Shown here: in pieces, positions 16,363 to 23,231 of the stretch | How positions within the stretch are numbered: the stretch's first letter is position 1 | Layout: every line of letters begins with the position of its first letter | Assembly (NCBI RefSeq): GCF_008805035.1 | Contig: NZ_CP038018.1 | Location: forward strand, 62,001-126,000 | Length of the DNA: 64,000 nucleotides | Direction of reading: 5' to 3' | Origin: Eikenella exigua | GTDB lineage: Bacteria > Pseudomonadota > Gammaproteobacteria > Burkholderiales > Neisseriaceae | Program-made: the position numbers and the translations under genes | Notes under the pieces: generated by a model | What the model was told of the DNA's origin: nothing | Databases searched by the model: none | Seen by the model: the letters and a program-made list of their open reading frames with translations, nothing else

Positions 16363-17580
16363 ATGCCCCTGAACGACCGCCAAATCAAGAACGCGAAACC
16401 TACCGGCACAGGAAAGAAAGCCAAGCTATTTGACGGCGGCCGCCTGTATCTGGAAGTTACCCCGGCAGGCGGTAAAATCTTCCGCTGGAAATACCGTATC
16501 GACGGTAAAGAAAAAACGCTGACTATCGGCAAGTATCCTGCCGTTTCCCTATCCGAAGCCCGGCAAGCTGCCGAAAACGCCCACCGTCTGCTGTCAGGCG
16601 GGCAAGACCCCGCTGCCGCCAAGCAACAGGAAAAACAAGAGCGAAAAGCCGCCGCCCTAAATACCTTTGAAGCCCTTGCCCGCCGCTGGCACGCCGACAA
16701 TCTGCACCGCTGGAAGCCAAACCATGCAGAGCGCATCATGCGTTATTTTGAAACCGACGTTTTCCCGCTGATTGGAGAAATACCGATAGACAGCATCACG
16801 GTAGGGCAAATCAAACAAGTCTTAGACCGCATCACAGCGCGGGGCGTGAGCAACACCGCCGAAAAAGTAAGGGAATGGATAGGCGCAGTTTTCGATTATG
16901 CGGCCATGCTGGAAGTAACCGACCGCAACCCCGCCCGTGCATTGCGCAAATACATTGCCAAGCAACCGCCCAAAAACCGAGCAGCCCTGCCGCGTGAAGA
17001 ACTGATGGAGTTTTACTGCCGCCTGATACTGGCCGAGATTGAACCGGCAAATAAAATCGCCCTATTGCTGCTGATGCTGGTGTTTGTACGTAATACCGAA
17101 CTACGCGGCGGACAATGGGCAGAAGTGGATTTTGCCGCAGCGCAATGGATTATTCCCGCCGAGCGCATGAAGATGAAACGCAGCCATACCGTGCCGCTTT
17201 CCGATTGGGCGCTAGAGCTGTTGCGGGAGCTGCAAGACTTAACCGGCAATACCTCCTATCTATTCCCCAGCCGTACCAAACAAAACGGCCATATCAGCGA
17301 AAACACCCTAGGCAAAATCATGAACGGCATGGGCTATAAGGGCATTGCCACACCGCACGGCTTCCGCAGTTTGGCAAGCAGCATCCTGAACGAACAGGGC
17401 TACAACCCAGATGCCATAGAACGCCAGTTAGCGCATGAAGAAAGCAACCGGATTAGAGCCGCCTACAACCGGGCGGAGTATCTGGCCGAGCGGCGGGAGA
17501 TGATGCAATGGTATTCAGACTATCTGCGGGAGCGATACCGCCAAGCCCAAGCCTTGATTGCAACAGATTGGGCTACCTGA
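16363..17580 (+). CDS. P4-type tyrosine integrase
   Basis: 405 residues from ATG 16363, chosen because the family usually begins MPLNDRQIKNAKPTG. It catalyses site-specific insertion and excision, probably at the adjacent tRNA-Leu. The N-terminal arm-binding domain (DUF4102, residues 1-90, KLFDGGRLYLEV) is followed by a core-binding SAM-like domain (about 100-185) and the catalytic domain. Catalytic residues visible: Arg in NTELRGGQW, Lys in MKMKRSH, HGFR (His, Arg), His in LAHEESN and the nucleophile Tyr in AAYNRAEY. All are in place, so the enzyme may be active even though the rest of the phage is broken. Confidence 0.93.
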   Translation: MPLNDRQIKNAKPTGTGKKAKLFDGGRLYLEVTPAGGKIFRWKYRIDGKEKTLTIGKYPAVSLSEARQAAENAHRLLSGGQDPAAAKQQEKQERKAAALNTFEALARRWHADNLHRWKPNHAERIMRYFETDVFPLIGEIPIDSITVGQIKQVLDRITARGVSNTAEKVREWIGAVFDYAAMLEVTDRNPARALRKYIAKQPPKNRAALPREELMEFYCRLILAEIEPANKIALLLLMLVFVRNTELRGGQWAEVDFAAAQWIIPAERMKMKRSHTVPLSDWALELLRELQDLTGNTSYLFPSRTKQNGHISENTLGKIMNGMGYKGIATPHGFRSLASSILNEQGYNPDAIERQLAHEESNRIRAAYNRAEYLAERREMMQWYSDYLRERYRQAQALIATDWAT

Positions 17581-17632
17581 AAAACAAGACACCGGCAGGC
17601 GGGCTGGTGTTTTATTTTGCTTCGCATTATCC

Positions 17633-17812
17633 TTAATCCAGCCTAATGCCGTATAACGCCGTATTGTGCAGATAGCGATAAGGTATTTCCAACACCACAT
17701 CAGGGGCGGCTTTGCCACAATACTGACAAGTAAAGGAATCTCGCTTTAAAACTTCAAACCTAAGTTTTTTTGTTATCGATTTGCGCTTGCTTTGCATGGC
17801 TTTATTTGTCAT
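17633..17812 (-). pseudogene. N-terminal fragment of an HNH endonuclease-like gene
   Basis: 59 residues. The start at 17812 follows AAGGAGA by a good distance. The sequence SITKKLRFEVLKRDSFTCQYCGKAAPDVVLEI is the N-terminal part of an HNH nuclease domain with its CxxC zinc pair. After VVLEI, where family members continue with the catalytic DH, the match stops and the frame ends after 16 unrelated residues. The 3' part was probably lost in the rearrangement that placed the integrase here. Confidence 0.7.
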
Positions 17813-17854
17813 AATCAAGTCTCCTTGAAAAGGGAATTTCTTCATACGACTTTT

Positions 17855-17882
17855 GCCCGCCACGCTCCGGCGGGCTTTTTTT
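17855..17882 (+). terminator. Factor-independent terminator downstream of int
   Basis: GCCCGCC and GGCGGGC with a 7-nt loop, followed by seven T. The T run lies on the plus-strand side, so it would end integrase transcripts rather than the minus-strand gene that stops here. Confidence 0.7.
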
Positions 17883-18082
17883 CACTCCCACCATTCCCGA
17901 AACCGCCGAAACCAAGCAGCCTTGACCGGCACATAAATCCGTTGCATGATTTGCCCGTCATAACGCGCATTGGCCGCAGCCCCCAGTTTCTCCCTAGCTT
18001 CCTCCGGGCTGTCCGCCCAAATGCTCAATGACCACGTCCTGCCTTTGAAACGGTAGGAGAACGTGTATTCGTTTTTTCGCAT
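17882..18082 (-). CDS. Small phage protein of unknown function
   Basis: 66 residues, not assigned. It begins MRKNEYTFSYRFKGRTWSL and has an acidic-helical middle (ADSPEEAREKLGAAANARYDG) and an aromatic, basic C-terminus (AAWFRRFREWWE). No membrane span or known motif. It diverges from the DUF1508 gene; their starts are only 19 bases apart, so control elements must overlap the two N-termini. Confidence 0.5.
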   Translation of the reverse strand: MRKNEYTFSYRFKGRTWSLSIWADSPEEAREKLGAAANARYDGQIMQRIYVPVKAAWFRRFREWWE

Positions 18083-18101
18083 AATCCATAGGAGTTCCTT
18101 T

Positions 18102-18275
18102 ATGTATTTTGAAATGTATAGAGATGCCCGTAATGAATGGCGCTGGCGGTTAAAAGCCGGTAATCATGAAATCATTGCCGTCAGCTCCGAAGGCTACGCA
18201 TCCAAACAAAGTTGTTCCCATTCGATAGACTTAGTTAAATCCACTACTGCTAACACCCAGGTTAAAGAAGTGTGA
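18102..18275 (+). CDS. YegP-like DUF1508 domain protein
   Basis: 57 residues from ATG 18102, which has GGAG at a good distance. The repeat unit FEMYRDARNEWRWRLKAGNHEIIAVSSEGYASKQSCSHSID split over two parts is the DUF1508/YegP pattern (a short beta-beta-alpha unit, F-x-YxDxxGxWRWRLxAxNGxxIA). Only one unit is present, where YegP of E. coli has two. The role of the family is unknown. It ends 7 bases before a terminator. Confidence 0.75.
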   Translation: MYFEMYRDARNEWRWRLKAGNHEIIAVSSEGYASKQSCSHSIDLVKSTTANTQVKEV

Positions 18276-18282
18276 TTTTCCA

Positions 18283-18306
18283 GCCCGCCTTAGCGGGCTT
18301 TCTTTT
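18283..18306 (+). terminator. Factor-independent terminator
   Basis: GCCCGC-CTTA-GCGGGC followed by TTTCTTTT, directly after the DUF1508 gene. Confidence 0.8.
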
Positions 18307-18402
18307 GCCCATCATCTGTCCGGGCTGCCAAGCGTCTTTCCGCTTTGCCCGCCGTGGCAGAATGGCTACATCTCACAACAACCCACCACGAAAGGTAAAA
18401 TC

Positions 18403-18677
18403 ATGGCCCGCTACCTACTAATCAGCTACGATCTGAAGAAACCAGGGAGAGGCTACTCCGGACTAACCAACGTCATTAAAGTCATTGGGGGAATCAGCAC
18501 CATTCATTTACTGGAATCCGCTTGGTTGGTTTCCACCACACTCAGCATCAAAGAAGTCATGACCAGGCTGAAGTAACCGATTTCAACGACAGCATCGTCA
18601 TTGCTGAGCTTTCCAATATCGGCTGGCATAACCTAGAGCCATTGATGCAATTGCGTTTGCAAAATCTTTTTCGCTAA
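18403..18677 (+). pseudogene. Cas2/SinR-like small protein, frameshifted
   Basis: ATG 18403 follows AAAGG. The frame reads MARYLLISYDLKKPGRGYSG, then LTNVIKVIGGISTIHLLESA and WLVSTTLSIKEVMTRLK, and stops at 18574. One base later the next frame continues with VTDFNDSIVIAELSNIGWHN and ends at 18675. The two joined parts make about 91 residues with a ferredoxin-like alternation. The N-terminal strand LLISYDL, ESAWLVST and the C-terminal IVIAELSNIGWHN fit the VapD/Cas2/SinR-like superfamily, which includes stand-alone RNases and proteins of unknown role. There is no CRISPR array or other cas gene here. The tail overlaps the 3' end of the opposing gene. Confidence 0.65.
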
Positions 18678-18909
18678 TTTCGCAGTCATCCGAATCTTGG
18701 CTGCAAGGCCCGGCTTCTATAGGCAGCCCATCCGTTGCCGTCAGACGGTCGTCATAGCGCCGCACGGCGGCAACCGCACGGCACATTCCGTAAGCCGTTG
18801 CCCGCAGGTCAATCATCGGATGCGCCTCCGCCGTCCGCAGCAACGCATTGATAATCTCGTTGCGGTCTTCCAAAGACAGTACTTGCTCAATCTCTTGTCT
18901 TTCCCTCAT
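18598..18909 (-). CDS. Phage-type protein of unknown function
   Basis: 103 residues from ATG 18909, preceded by AGGAAAGGAAAG. The protein is mostly helical: RERQEIEQVLSLEDRNEIIN, then AEAHPMIDLRATAYGMCRAVAAVRRYDD in two parts, and an acidic stretch (GPCSQDSDDCEISEKDF). No recognised domain. It is downstream of the cII-like gene in the same direction, so it belongs to the early lytic transcript. Its 3' end lies opposite the tail of the Cas2-like gene. Confidence 0.55.
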   Translation of the reverse strand: MRERQEIEQVLSLEDRNEIINALLRTAEAHPMIDLRATAYGMCRAVAAVRRYDDRLTATDGLPIEAGPCSQDSDDCEISEKDFANAIASMALGYASRYWKAQQ

Positions 18910-18942
18910 CTTCTTTCCTTTCCTCAAAAATATTTGCGACCG

Positions 18943-19212
18943 TCATCTATCCGCCCGGCGGCCAAAATATTCAGCCGAGATACGGCACATCAGCCGATGT
19001 TCTTCGGCGTTCACAACCACAGCATCTTCATCCACTACCTTGCCGCCGCAGGCAGCAATCATTCGCGCCGCCTTCAATAGCCCGCATTCGTCAGACTTCC
19101 AACGGCTCACGGTGGCATCATCCACACCAAGCATCAGCGCTATTTCGTGCTGTGATTTATCCGCAAGCATTCTCAAAACAGTAGCTTGCACCTTATGGGA
19201 TTTTGTTATCAC
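18943..19212 (-). CDS. CII-like phage transcription activator
   Basis: 89 residues beginning at GTG 19212 (no ATG fits; the upstream one is followed by a stop). The N-terminal half MITKSHKVQATVLRMLADKS, then QHEIALMLGVDDATVSRWKS, is the lambda CII-family helix-turn-helix. CII-type proteins activate repressor and integrase promoters when lysogeny is established. It follows the Cro-like gene by 24 bases in the same direction, the arrangement seen in lambdoid phages of Neisseria. Confidence 0.75.
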   Translation of the reverse strand: MITKSHKVQATVLRMLADKSQHEIALMLGVDDATVSRWKSDECGLLKAARMIAACGGKVVDEDAVVVNAEEHRLMCRISAEYFGRRADR

Positions 19213-19236
19213 TTCTACCGATAATTAAGTCATGGC

Positions 19237-19407
19237 CTAGCCTGCCACTCTCGGAAACAAATCAGGACGTTCCAGCCGTACCTTGGCCGGGATACCGCGC
19301 TTTTTCCAGTTATTCACGCGCTGCGTGCCGAGATGCTTCGAGTAGCCCATCAGCCGGGCGACTTCCGCAGAACCGCCTAGCTTAGTAATTACTTGTTCAG
19401 CATTCAT
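19237..19407 (-). CDS. Cro-like helix-turn-helix protein
   Basis: 56 residues, start 19407 preceded by AGAGG. The protein reads MNAEQVITKLGGSAEVARLM, then GYSKHLGTQRVNNWKKRGIP and AKVRLERPDLFPRVAG. It is a small winged or simple HTH resembling YdaS/Cro proteins (GGSAEVARLMG...RVNNWKKRGIPA). It is divergent from the CI-like repressor with a shared operator region between them, so a Cro role is inferred from position. Confidence 0.75.
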   Translation of the reverse strand: MNAEQVITKLGGSAEVARLMGYSKHLGTQRVNNWKKRGIPAKVRLERPDLFPRVAG

Positions 19408-19438
19408 TTTGCTTACCTCTTACACAAATATAAGCATT

Positions 19439-19494
19439 ATTACACACTACGTTTAAACAAAAGTCAAACATTTTGTATAACACGTTTTGTTTAA
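19439..19494. promoter_or_regulatory. Divergent cro/cI promoter-operator region
   Basis: On the minus strand TTGACT (19467-19462) and TGTAAT (19444-19439) are 17 bp apart, an excellent promoter for the Cro-like gene. On the plus strand TATAAC (19476-19481) may serve the repressor. Two inverted copies, TTAAACAAAA (19453-19462) and TTTTGTTTAA (19485-19494), overlap these boxes and look like repressor operators. Confidence 0.65.
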
Positions 19495-19514
19495 TTCGTT
19501 GGAAAATATGAGCT

Positions 19515-20216
19515 ATGGATAAAACAATGGAACGGCTGTATGCAGCAGCCAAAGAACTGCATGGAATAGACAAGCAGGCAGAGATTGCCCGCATGCTCAA
19601 CGCCTCTTCCCAAACTGTGAAAAATTGGGAAACGCGCGGCATTTCAAAGAAAGGGTTGCTTGATATTCAAAAAATTATGGGCATATCGCCCGAATGGTTG
19701 AATAGTGGAGAAGGGGAGATGCGGTATACAGCTCAACGCCAAAACGAGATAACCGGCATCCACCGCCCGGCGCTATGGAGCAGCAAAGACCCGCTGCCCG
19801 AAGAAGATTACACCTTCGCCCCCTACCTCAAAGAAACGGAGTTTTGCGGCGGCAATGGTTCGTTTGAAATCCCGGATTACAACGGCTTCCGCCTGCCGTT
19901 CGGCAAGTCCACCCTGCACCGCAAAGGCATCCGGCCTGATAACGTGTTTTGCTGCGCCCTTACCGGCGACAGCATGGAAGAGCGCATAGCTGACGGAGCG
20001 GCCATTGCCGTTGATATTGGCGACAACACCATCAAAGACGGCAAAATCTACGCCTTCCGCCATGACGACCTGTTCCGCGTGAAATACCTCAGCCGCCTAC
20101 CCGGTGGCCGCGTGAAAATCAAAAGCCATAACGAGGCCGTCTATCCTGAGGAGGAAGCCAGCTTAGAAGGCATCCAAGTCATAGGCCGCGTGTTCTGGTG
20201 GAGCGTGTTGGATTGA
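19515..20216 (+). CDS. CI/LexA-like phage repressor with S24 peptidase domain
   Basis: 233 residues. The N-terminal HTH (about residues 5-60: KQAEIARMLNASSQTVKNWE) binds the operators; the C-terminal S24 domain (about 115-230) has the catalytic Ser in LTGDSMEERI and Lys in FRVKYLSR, the pair used for RecA-stimulated self-cleavage. This is how SOS damage would induce the prophage. HTH and peptidase halves are both intact, so the repressor may still act in trans on related phages. Divergent from the Cro-like gene. Confidence 0.92.
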   Translation: MDKTMERLYAAAKELHGIDKQAEIARMLNASSQTVKNWETRGISKKGLLDIQKIMGISPEWLNSGEGEMRYTAQRQNEITGIHRPALWSSKDPLPEEDYTFAPYLKETEFCGGNGSFEIPDYNGFRLPFGKSTLHRKGIRPDNVFCCALTGDSMEERIADGAAIAVDIGDNTIKDGKIYAFRHDDLFRVKYLSRLPGGRVKIKSHNEAVYPEEEASLEGIQVIGRVFWWSVLD

Positions 20217-20296
20217 GGTGCTGTGGCAGGGCGGGATATTGCCGCAGGGGTTGGGGGAGGAGTAGGCGGTGTGTCGAATCGAGATAGGAGGAAGTT

Positions 20297-21079
20297 ATGC
20301 AACAACTTAATTTAAACATTGAAAATACGGATATTTATGTATACAGCGGAGACATTAACCGCTTCGGCTATCATACAATATCGCAGTATTTAGATGGGAT
20401 GGAGGATAAAAAGAAAGACCTGTTGCTATGCTTGGCAACCTATGGTGGCGATCCGAATGCGGCCTATCGTATTGGACGCTGCCTTTAGCACCACTACCCG
20501 GGACGGGTGGCAATTTATGCACCCAGTTATTGCAAGAGTTCAGGTACGTTATTGGCTATTGCCGCCAATAATTTGATTATCGGCAACCAAGGGGAACTTG
20601 GACCACTCGATATCCAACTTCAAAAACGAGATGAAATTTTTGAACAAAGCTCCGGCTTGGATATTTTTAAGGCAGTAAATTTTCTTGAAGATAGAGCGTT
20701 GATGGAACTGCGTAAGTACATGATTGACATCAAAGCCGGAACAGGTATTACAACCAAGCTTTCTGCCGAGATTGCAACAAAACTTACCGACTCCATTATC
20801 AAGCCGATTGCCTGCCAAATCGACCCCATTAAAATAGGAGAGCATCAGCGAGCCATCGGGATAGCCCAAGAATACGGGTTCAGGCTGAATGAGATGACGC
20901 ACGCATTACAACCGGATGCACTAAACCGCTTGGTTGGTGGCTACCCGTCTCATGGCTTTGTGATTGACCGCAAAGAAGCTGCTGAATTGTTCCTAGAAGT
21001 TTTTGCCCCATGTGATACAATGATTGCAATATTCAAGCAGATAGAAACGACAATTATCAGAAATATCAGTAATAATTAG
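20297..21079 (+). pseudogene. ClpP-fold (SDH_sah/SppA-like) serine protease gene with an in-frame TAG
   Basis: The ribosome site AGGAGG precedes ATG 20297. The frame stops at TAG 20486-20488 and then continues open in the same frame to 21079, 260 codons in all. Residues on both sides match one domain: LLLCLATYGGDPNAAYRIGR before, then RVAIYAPSYCKSSGTLLAIA and QGELGPLDIQLQ after. The KSSGT Ser and the GPLDIQ loop are features of SppA/ClpP-like SDH_sah proteases. A single C-to-T change of CAG (Gln) would create the stop. The second part (ATG 20507) lacks the first strands and the GG loop and is unlikely to be active alone. It sits first in a three-gene set with the two genes that follow. Confidence 0.75.
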
Positions 21080-21140
21080 CCGTTTGTAGAATTATTCTTG
21101 CCGTCAAGCCAAGATGCGGCAGAAGTCAAAGAGGTGCAGC

Positions 21141-21452
21141 ATGGAATATCAAGTAAAGGGCAATCGACTAGCAACAGCCCAGTCGGACAGGCAACAGCAG
21201 AGCCAGGAGTCGTGGAAAAGGATTCAAGAGATCCAAAACGAAGCCGCGCAACGCGAGCTAGACATCCTCAGACGAGTCATGAATAACGAGCCTCGTAGAG
21301 ACTCTACGCCCGTATAATTTACTCTTCCCCAAGACCTATTTGGGGATGGGGTAATTATCCAATGCAGATTGCAGACTAGTAATCTAAACCAAATCACAAC
21401 ACCGTCTGCTAATGCAGAAATTGCAGATATATTAGATACATTAATAGGTTAA
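21141..21452 (+). pseudogene. Small helical protein of the protease/STAS cassette, split by an in-frame TAA
   Basis: ATG 21141 is preceded by AGAGGTG. The first part, 58 residues (MEYQVKGNRLATAQSDRQQQ, then a charged helix ending RRVMNNEPRRDSTPV), stops at TAA 21315. The same frame then stays open for 44 codons that read like protein, FTLPQDLFGDGVIIQCRLQT, then SNLNQITTPSANAEIADILD and TLIG, up to a stop 16 bases before the STAS-like gene. There is no ATG for the second part. The natural gene was probably 103 codons. If the first stop is original, the second part is only a remnant. No family is recognised. Confidence 0.5.
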
Positions 21453-21468
21453 ATTAAAGGAGGCTGAC

Positions 21469-21801
21469 ATGGAAAGAATTATCCACTTGCCAAGAGGCAG
21501 TCTTGCTTACCGCCGAGCTGCCATCCCAATCCGAGACCAAATTATTAAAGCTTTTGAGAACCCAGCCGTTAGCAGAATTATAATTGACCTGCAAGGTGTT
21601 GATGTTATCTCTGGCTCTTTTGCTGATGAAAGCATTGCCATCTTGGTAAAAATCTACGGATGGGACAAGGTTAAAAATAAACTCCGCTTGCGAAACGGAA
21701 ACGGCATTACAGAAAGGAACATTGCCGAAGCTATCCTAATTCGTAGGCAAGCGGAGGACGCTGAACAGCATCAAGAAATGATGCAGCACGCTTTCGCTTA
21801 A
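21469..21801 (+). CDS. STAS-like domain protein (DUF4325 type)
   Basis: 110 residues with an AAAGGAGG ribosome site. The sequence RIIIDLQGVDVISGSFADES (about residues 37-56) matches the STAS-like DUF4325 pattern, with the strand-loop-helix and the Ser/Asp region corresponding to the phosphorylatable site of anti-anti-sigma factors. The C-terminus (RRQAEDAEQHQEMMQHAFA) is helical. DUF4325 proteins often neighbour ATPase or protease partners; here the partner is the ClpP-fold protease gene 390 bases upstream. Function is unknown. It is the only gene of the set without a disabling mutation. Confidence 0.75.
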   Translation: MERIIHLPRGSLAYRRAAIPIRDQIIKAFENPAVSRIIIDLQGVDVISGSFADESIAILVKIYGWDKVKNKLRLRNGNGITERNIAEAILIRRQAEDAEQHQEMMQHAFA

Positions 21802-21813
21802 TTAATTCAACCA

Positions 21814-21840
21814 CAGCCCGTGCGGGCTGGCTTTTCTTTT
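21814..21840 (+). terminator. Factor-independent terminator after the STAS-like gene
   Basis: CAGCCCG-TG-CGGGCTGG followed by CTTTTCTTTT. Confidence 0.75.
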
Positions 21841-21876
21841 GCCCATCAAAAAACCGCCCACAGGCGATTGTGTCTA

Positions 21877-22167
21877 TTATCCAATCAAGGCAGCCGGAGC
21901 CAAGGTCATCTCCACCCCCAGCGCCCGGGTAATCTTCAATACCGTATCAAAACGCGGCTTGCTGTTGCCGGACAGGGTTTTATACAGGCTTTTCCGGCCC
22001 AGCCCGGTTTGCGCGGCCAGCTCGCTAATCCCCTTGGCTCGCGCCACGTCTCCCAGCGCGGCGATAAATTCGTCCGCATCCCCGTCTTCCAGCACAGAAG
22101 AAAGATAGGCCGCAATCATTTCCTCGCTGTCCAAGTATTCGGCTATATCAAATTTTTGCATTTTCAT
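21877..22167 (-). CDS. Orphan HTH antitoxin of the HI1420/HigA-like family
   Basis: 96 residues, start 22167 with AAGGAG. The N-terminus KFDIAEYLDSEEMIAAYLSS and the HTH ELAAQTGLGRKSLYKTLSGN followed by PRFDTVLKITRALGVEMTL are typical of putative addiction-module antidotes that pair with RelE/HigB-like toxins. Normally a toxin gene lies directly upstream. Here the gene upstream is hicB, and no RelE-like frame is seen in the 47-base gap, so it is an orphan or the toxin was deleted. Confidence 0.8.
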   Translation of the reverse strand: MKMQKFDIAEYLDSEEMIAAYLSSVLEDGDADEFIAALGDVARAKGISELAAQTGLGRKSLYKTLSGNSKPRFDTVLKITRALGVEMTLAPAALIG

Positions 22168-22214
22168 TTACCGCTCCTTCAATTCAAATATGGCGAATTC
22201 GCCGTAATTAAAAG

Positions 22215-22565
22215 TCAGGCAGGCAGTGTTTCCCGCACCTGCCTTTCCACCGCCTGCACAATCAAATCATTCAGTGAGGTATGTTGTCGTGCCGCCATCG
22301 CGGCTGCCTGCCGGTGCAGTTCCGCCCCCAGCCGCACGTTCAGGCTGCCCTTATAAGGCTTCTCCGGCGGGATCCCTTCTTCGGCACACATCGCCAAGTA
22401 TTCGTCCACCGCCTGCTCGAACATCGCCTTCACTTCGGCCAAGGTCTCCCCGCCATAGCCCAGCACGCTGCGGATATGCAGCACCCGCCCGTGCAGGCAG
22501 TCGTCTTCTTTGCTGTATTGCACCGTGCCTTCGTAGCCTTTATAGCTCAATAAATCATTCATCAT
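22215..22565 (-). CDS. hicB: HicB-family antitoxin
   Basis: 116 residues, start ATGATG at 22565 with GGAG six bases upstream. The N-terminal HicB fold (YKGYEGTVQYSKEDDCLHGR, then VLHIRSVLGYGGETLAEVKA) is followed by a C-terminal ribbon-helix-helix segment (KGSLNVRLGAELHRQAAAMA, then NDLIVQAVERQVRE) for DNA binding. It neutralises HicA and represses the operon. The start overlaps the hicA stop, the usual hicA-hicB order. Confidence 0.9.
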   Translation of the reverse strand: MMNDLLSYKGYEGTVQYSKEDDCLHGRVLHIRSVLGYGGETLAEVKAMFEQAVDEYLAMCAEEGIPPEKPYKGSLNVRLGAELHRQAAAMAARQHTSLNDLIVQAVERQVRETLPA

Positions 22566-22812
22566 CCATCACTCCAATTTTACGCAAGCCCTCAATCACG
22601 TCTTGCAGTTGGTAACGCTTCAAAATCTTGCCCGGGTGCGGTTCGTGCAGCGTAACCGCAATCCCCGTTTCCCGATGCAGAAACTTCCTACCCGAGCCGC
22701 TGCCCTTGTGCAGCACAAACCCATGTTTGTTCATCACGGCAGTCAGCTCGCCCCAAGTGAAATCACGCGGCAGGCTCAACAGCCGTGCCAGCAGTTTTTC
22801 CGCCTTGCCCAT
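22555..22812 (-). CDS. hicA: HicA-family mRNA interferase toxin
   Basis: 85 residues from ATG 22812; an upstream in-frame ATG at 22839 would add nine residues. HicA toxins are dsRBD-like mRNA-cleaving proteins. The catalytic His region is visible as GSGSGRKFLHRETGIAVTLH, followed by EPHPGKILKRYQLQDVIEGL, both standard for the family. It overlaps hicB by 11 bases. The pair may explain why this remnant persists. Confidence 0.9.
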   Translation of the reverse strand: MGKAEKLLARLLSLPRDFTWGELTAVMNKHGFVLHKGSGSGRKFLHRETGIAVTLHEPHPGKILKRYQLQDVIEGLRKIGVMDDE

Positions 22813-22899
22813 TATTTTGCCTTTGTTTGCTATATGCAACTATTTTACAGTTGCAACAAGATTTAAGCAATCCCAACCGTAAACCCGTAGCCGACTCCC

Positions 22900-22921
22900 G
22901 CCGCCAAGTGCGGCTTTTTTG
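22900..22921 (+). terminator. Factor-independent terminator
   Basis: GCCGC-CAAGT-GCGGC followed by six T. On the plus strand no gene ends here; it may mark an end of antisense transcription or a relic of a deleted plus-strand gene. Confidence 0.55.
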
Positions 22922-23039
22922 TTGCCCGCAAAAAAATAAATTCAACAAAAATTAAACACATACGCAAAAACTACACAAAATATTTAAACAAAGTGTTGCA
23001 TTGCGTGTAAATATAGTGTTTAATACACCCCAACGAAAC

Positions 23040-23231
23040 ACGAAACAGACCGCACGAGCCAAGCCCTGGCGGGATACAAGAGGGCAAGCCCAGTTTAAAA
23101 GCTGGGGGCAAGGCCGATAAGCCCTAGCGGGCAGCAGAACAAAATTGGCGAGTAAAAGCCGAGGCGAATTTTTAACAGAGCCATTTCAAGGAGATGGCTT
23201 GATTAAACATTCGATATAAGGAGAGAGCCTT
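23040..23231 (+). ncRNA. Candidate structured leader RNA
   Basis: About 190 nt between an AT-rich, promoter-like stretch (22980-23025) and the next gene. It contains two near-identical blocks, AAGCCCTGGCGGG (23061) and AAGCCCTAGCGGG (23119), a hairpin CCCAG-TTTAAAA-GCTGGG (23090-23106), and a hairpin AGCCAT/ATGGCT (23179-23199) whose loop holds AAGGAG. A second ribosome site, AAGGAGAGAG, precedes ATG 23232. The arrangement suggests an RNA with a role of its own or a regulatory leader. No known riboswitch class is recognised. Confidence 0.4.
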
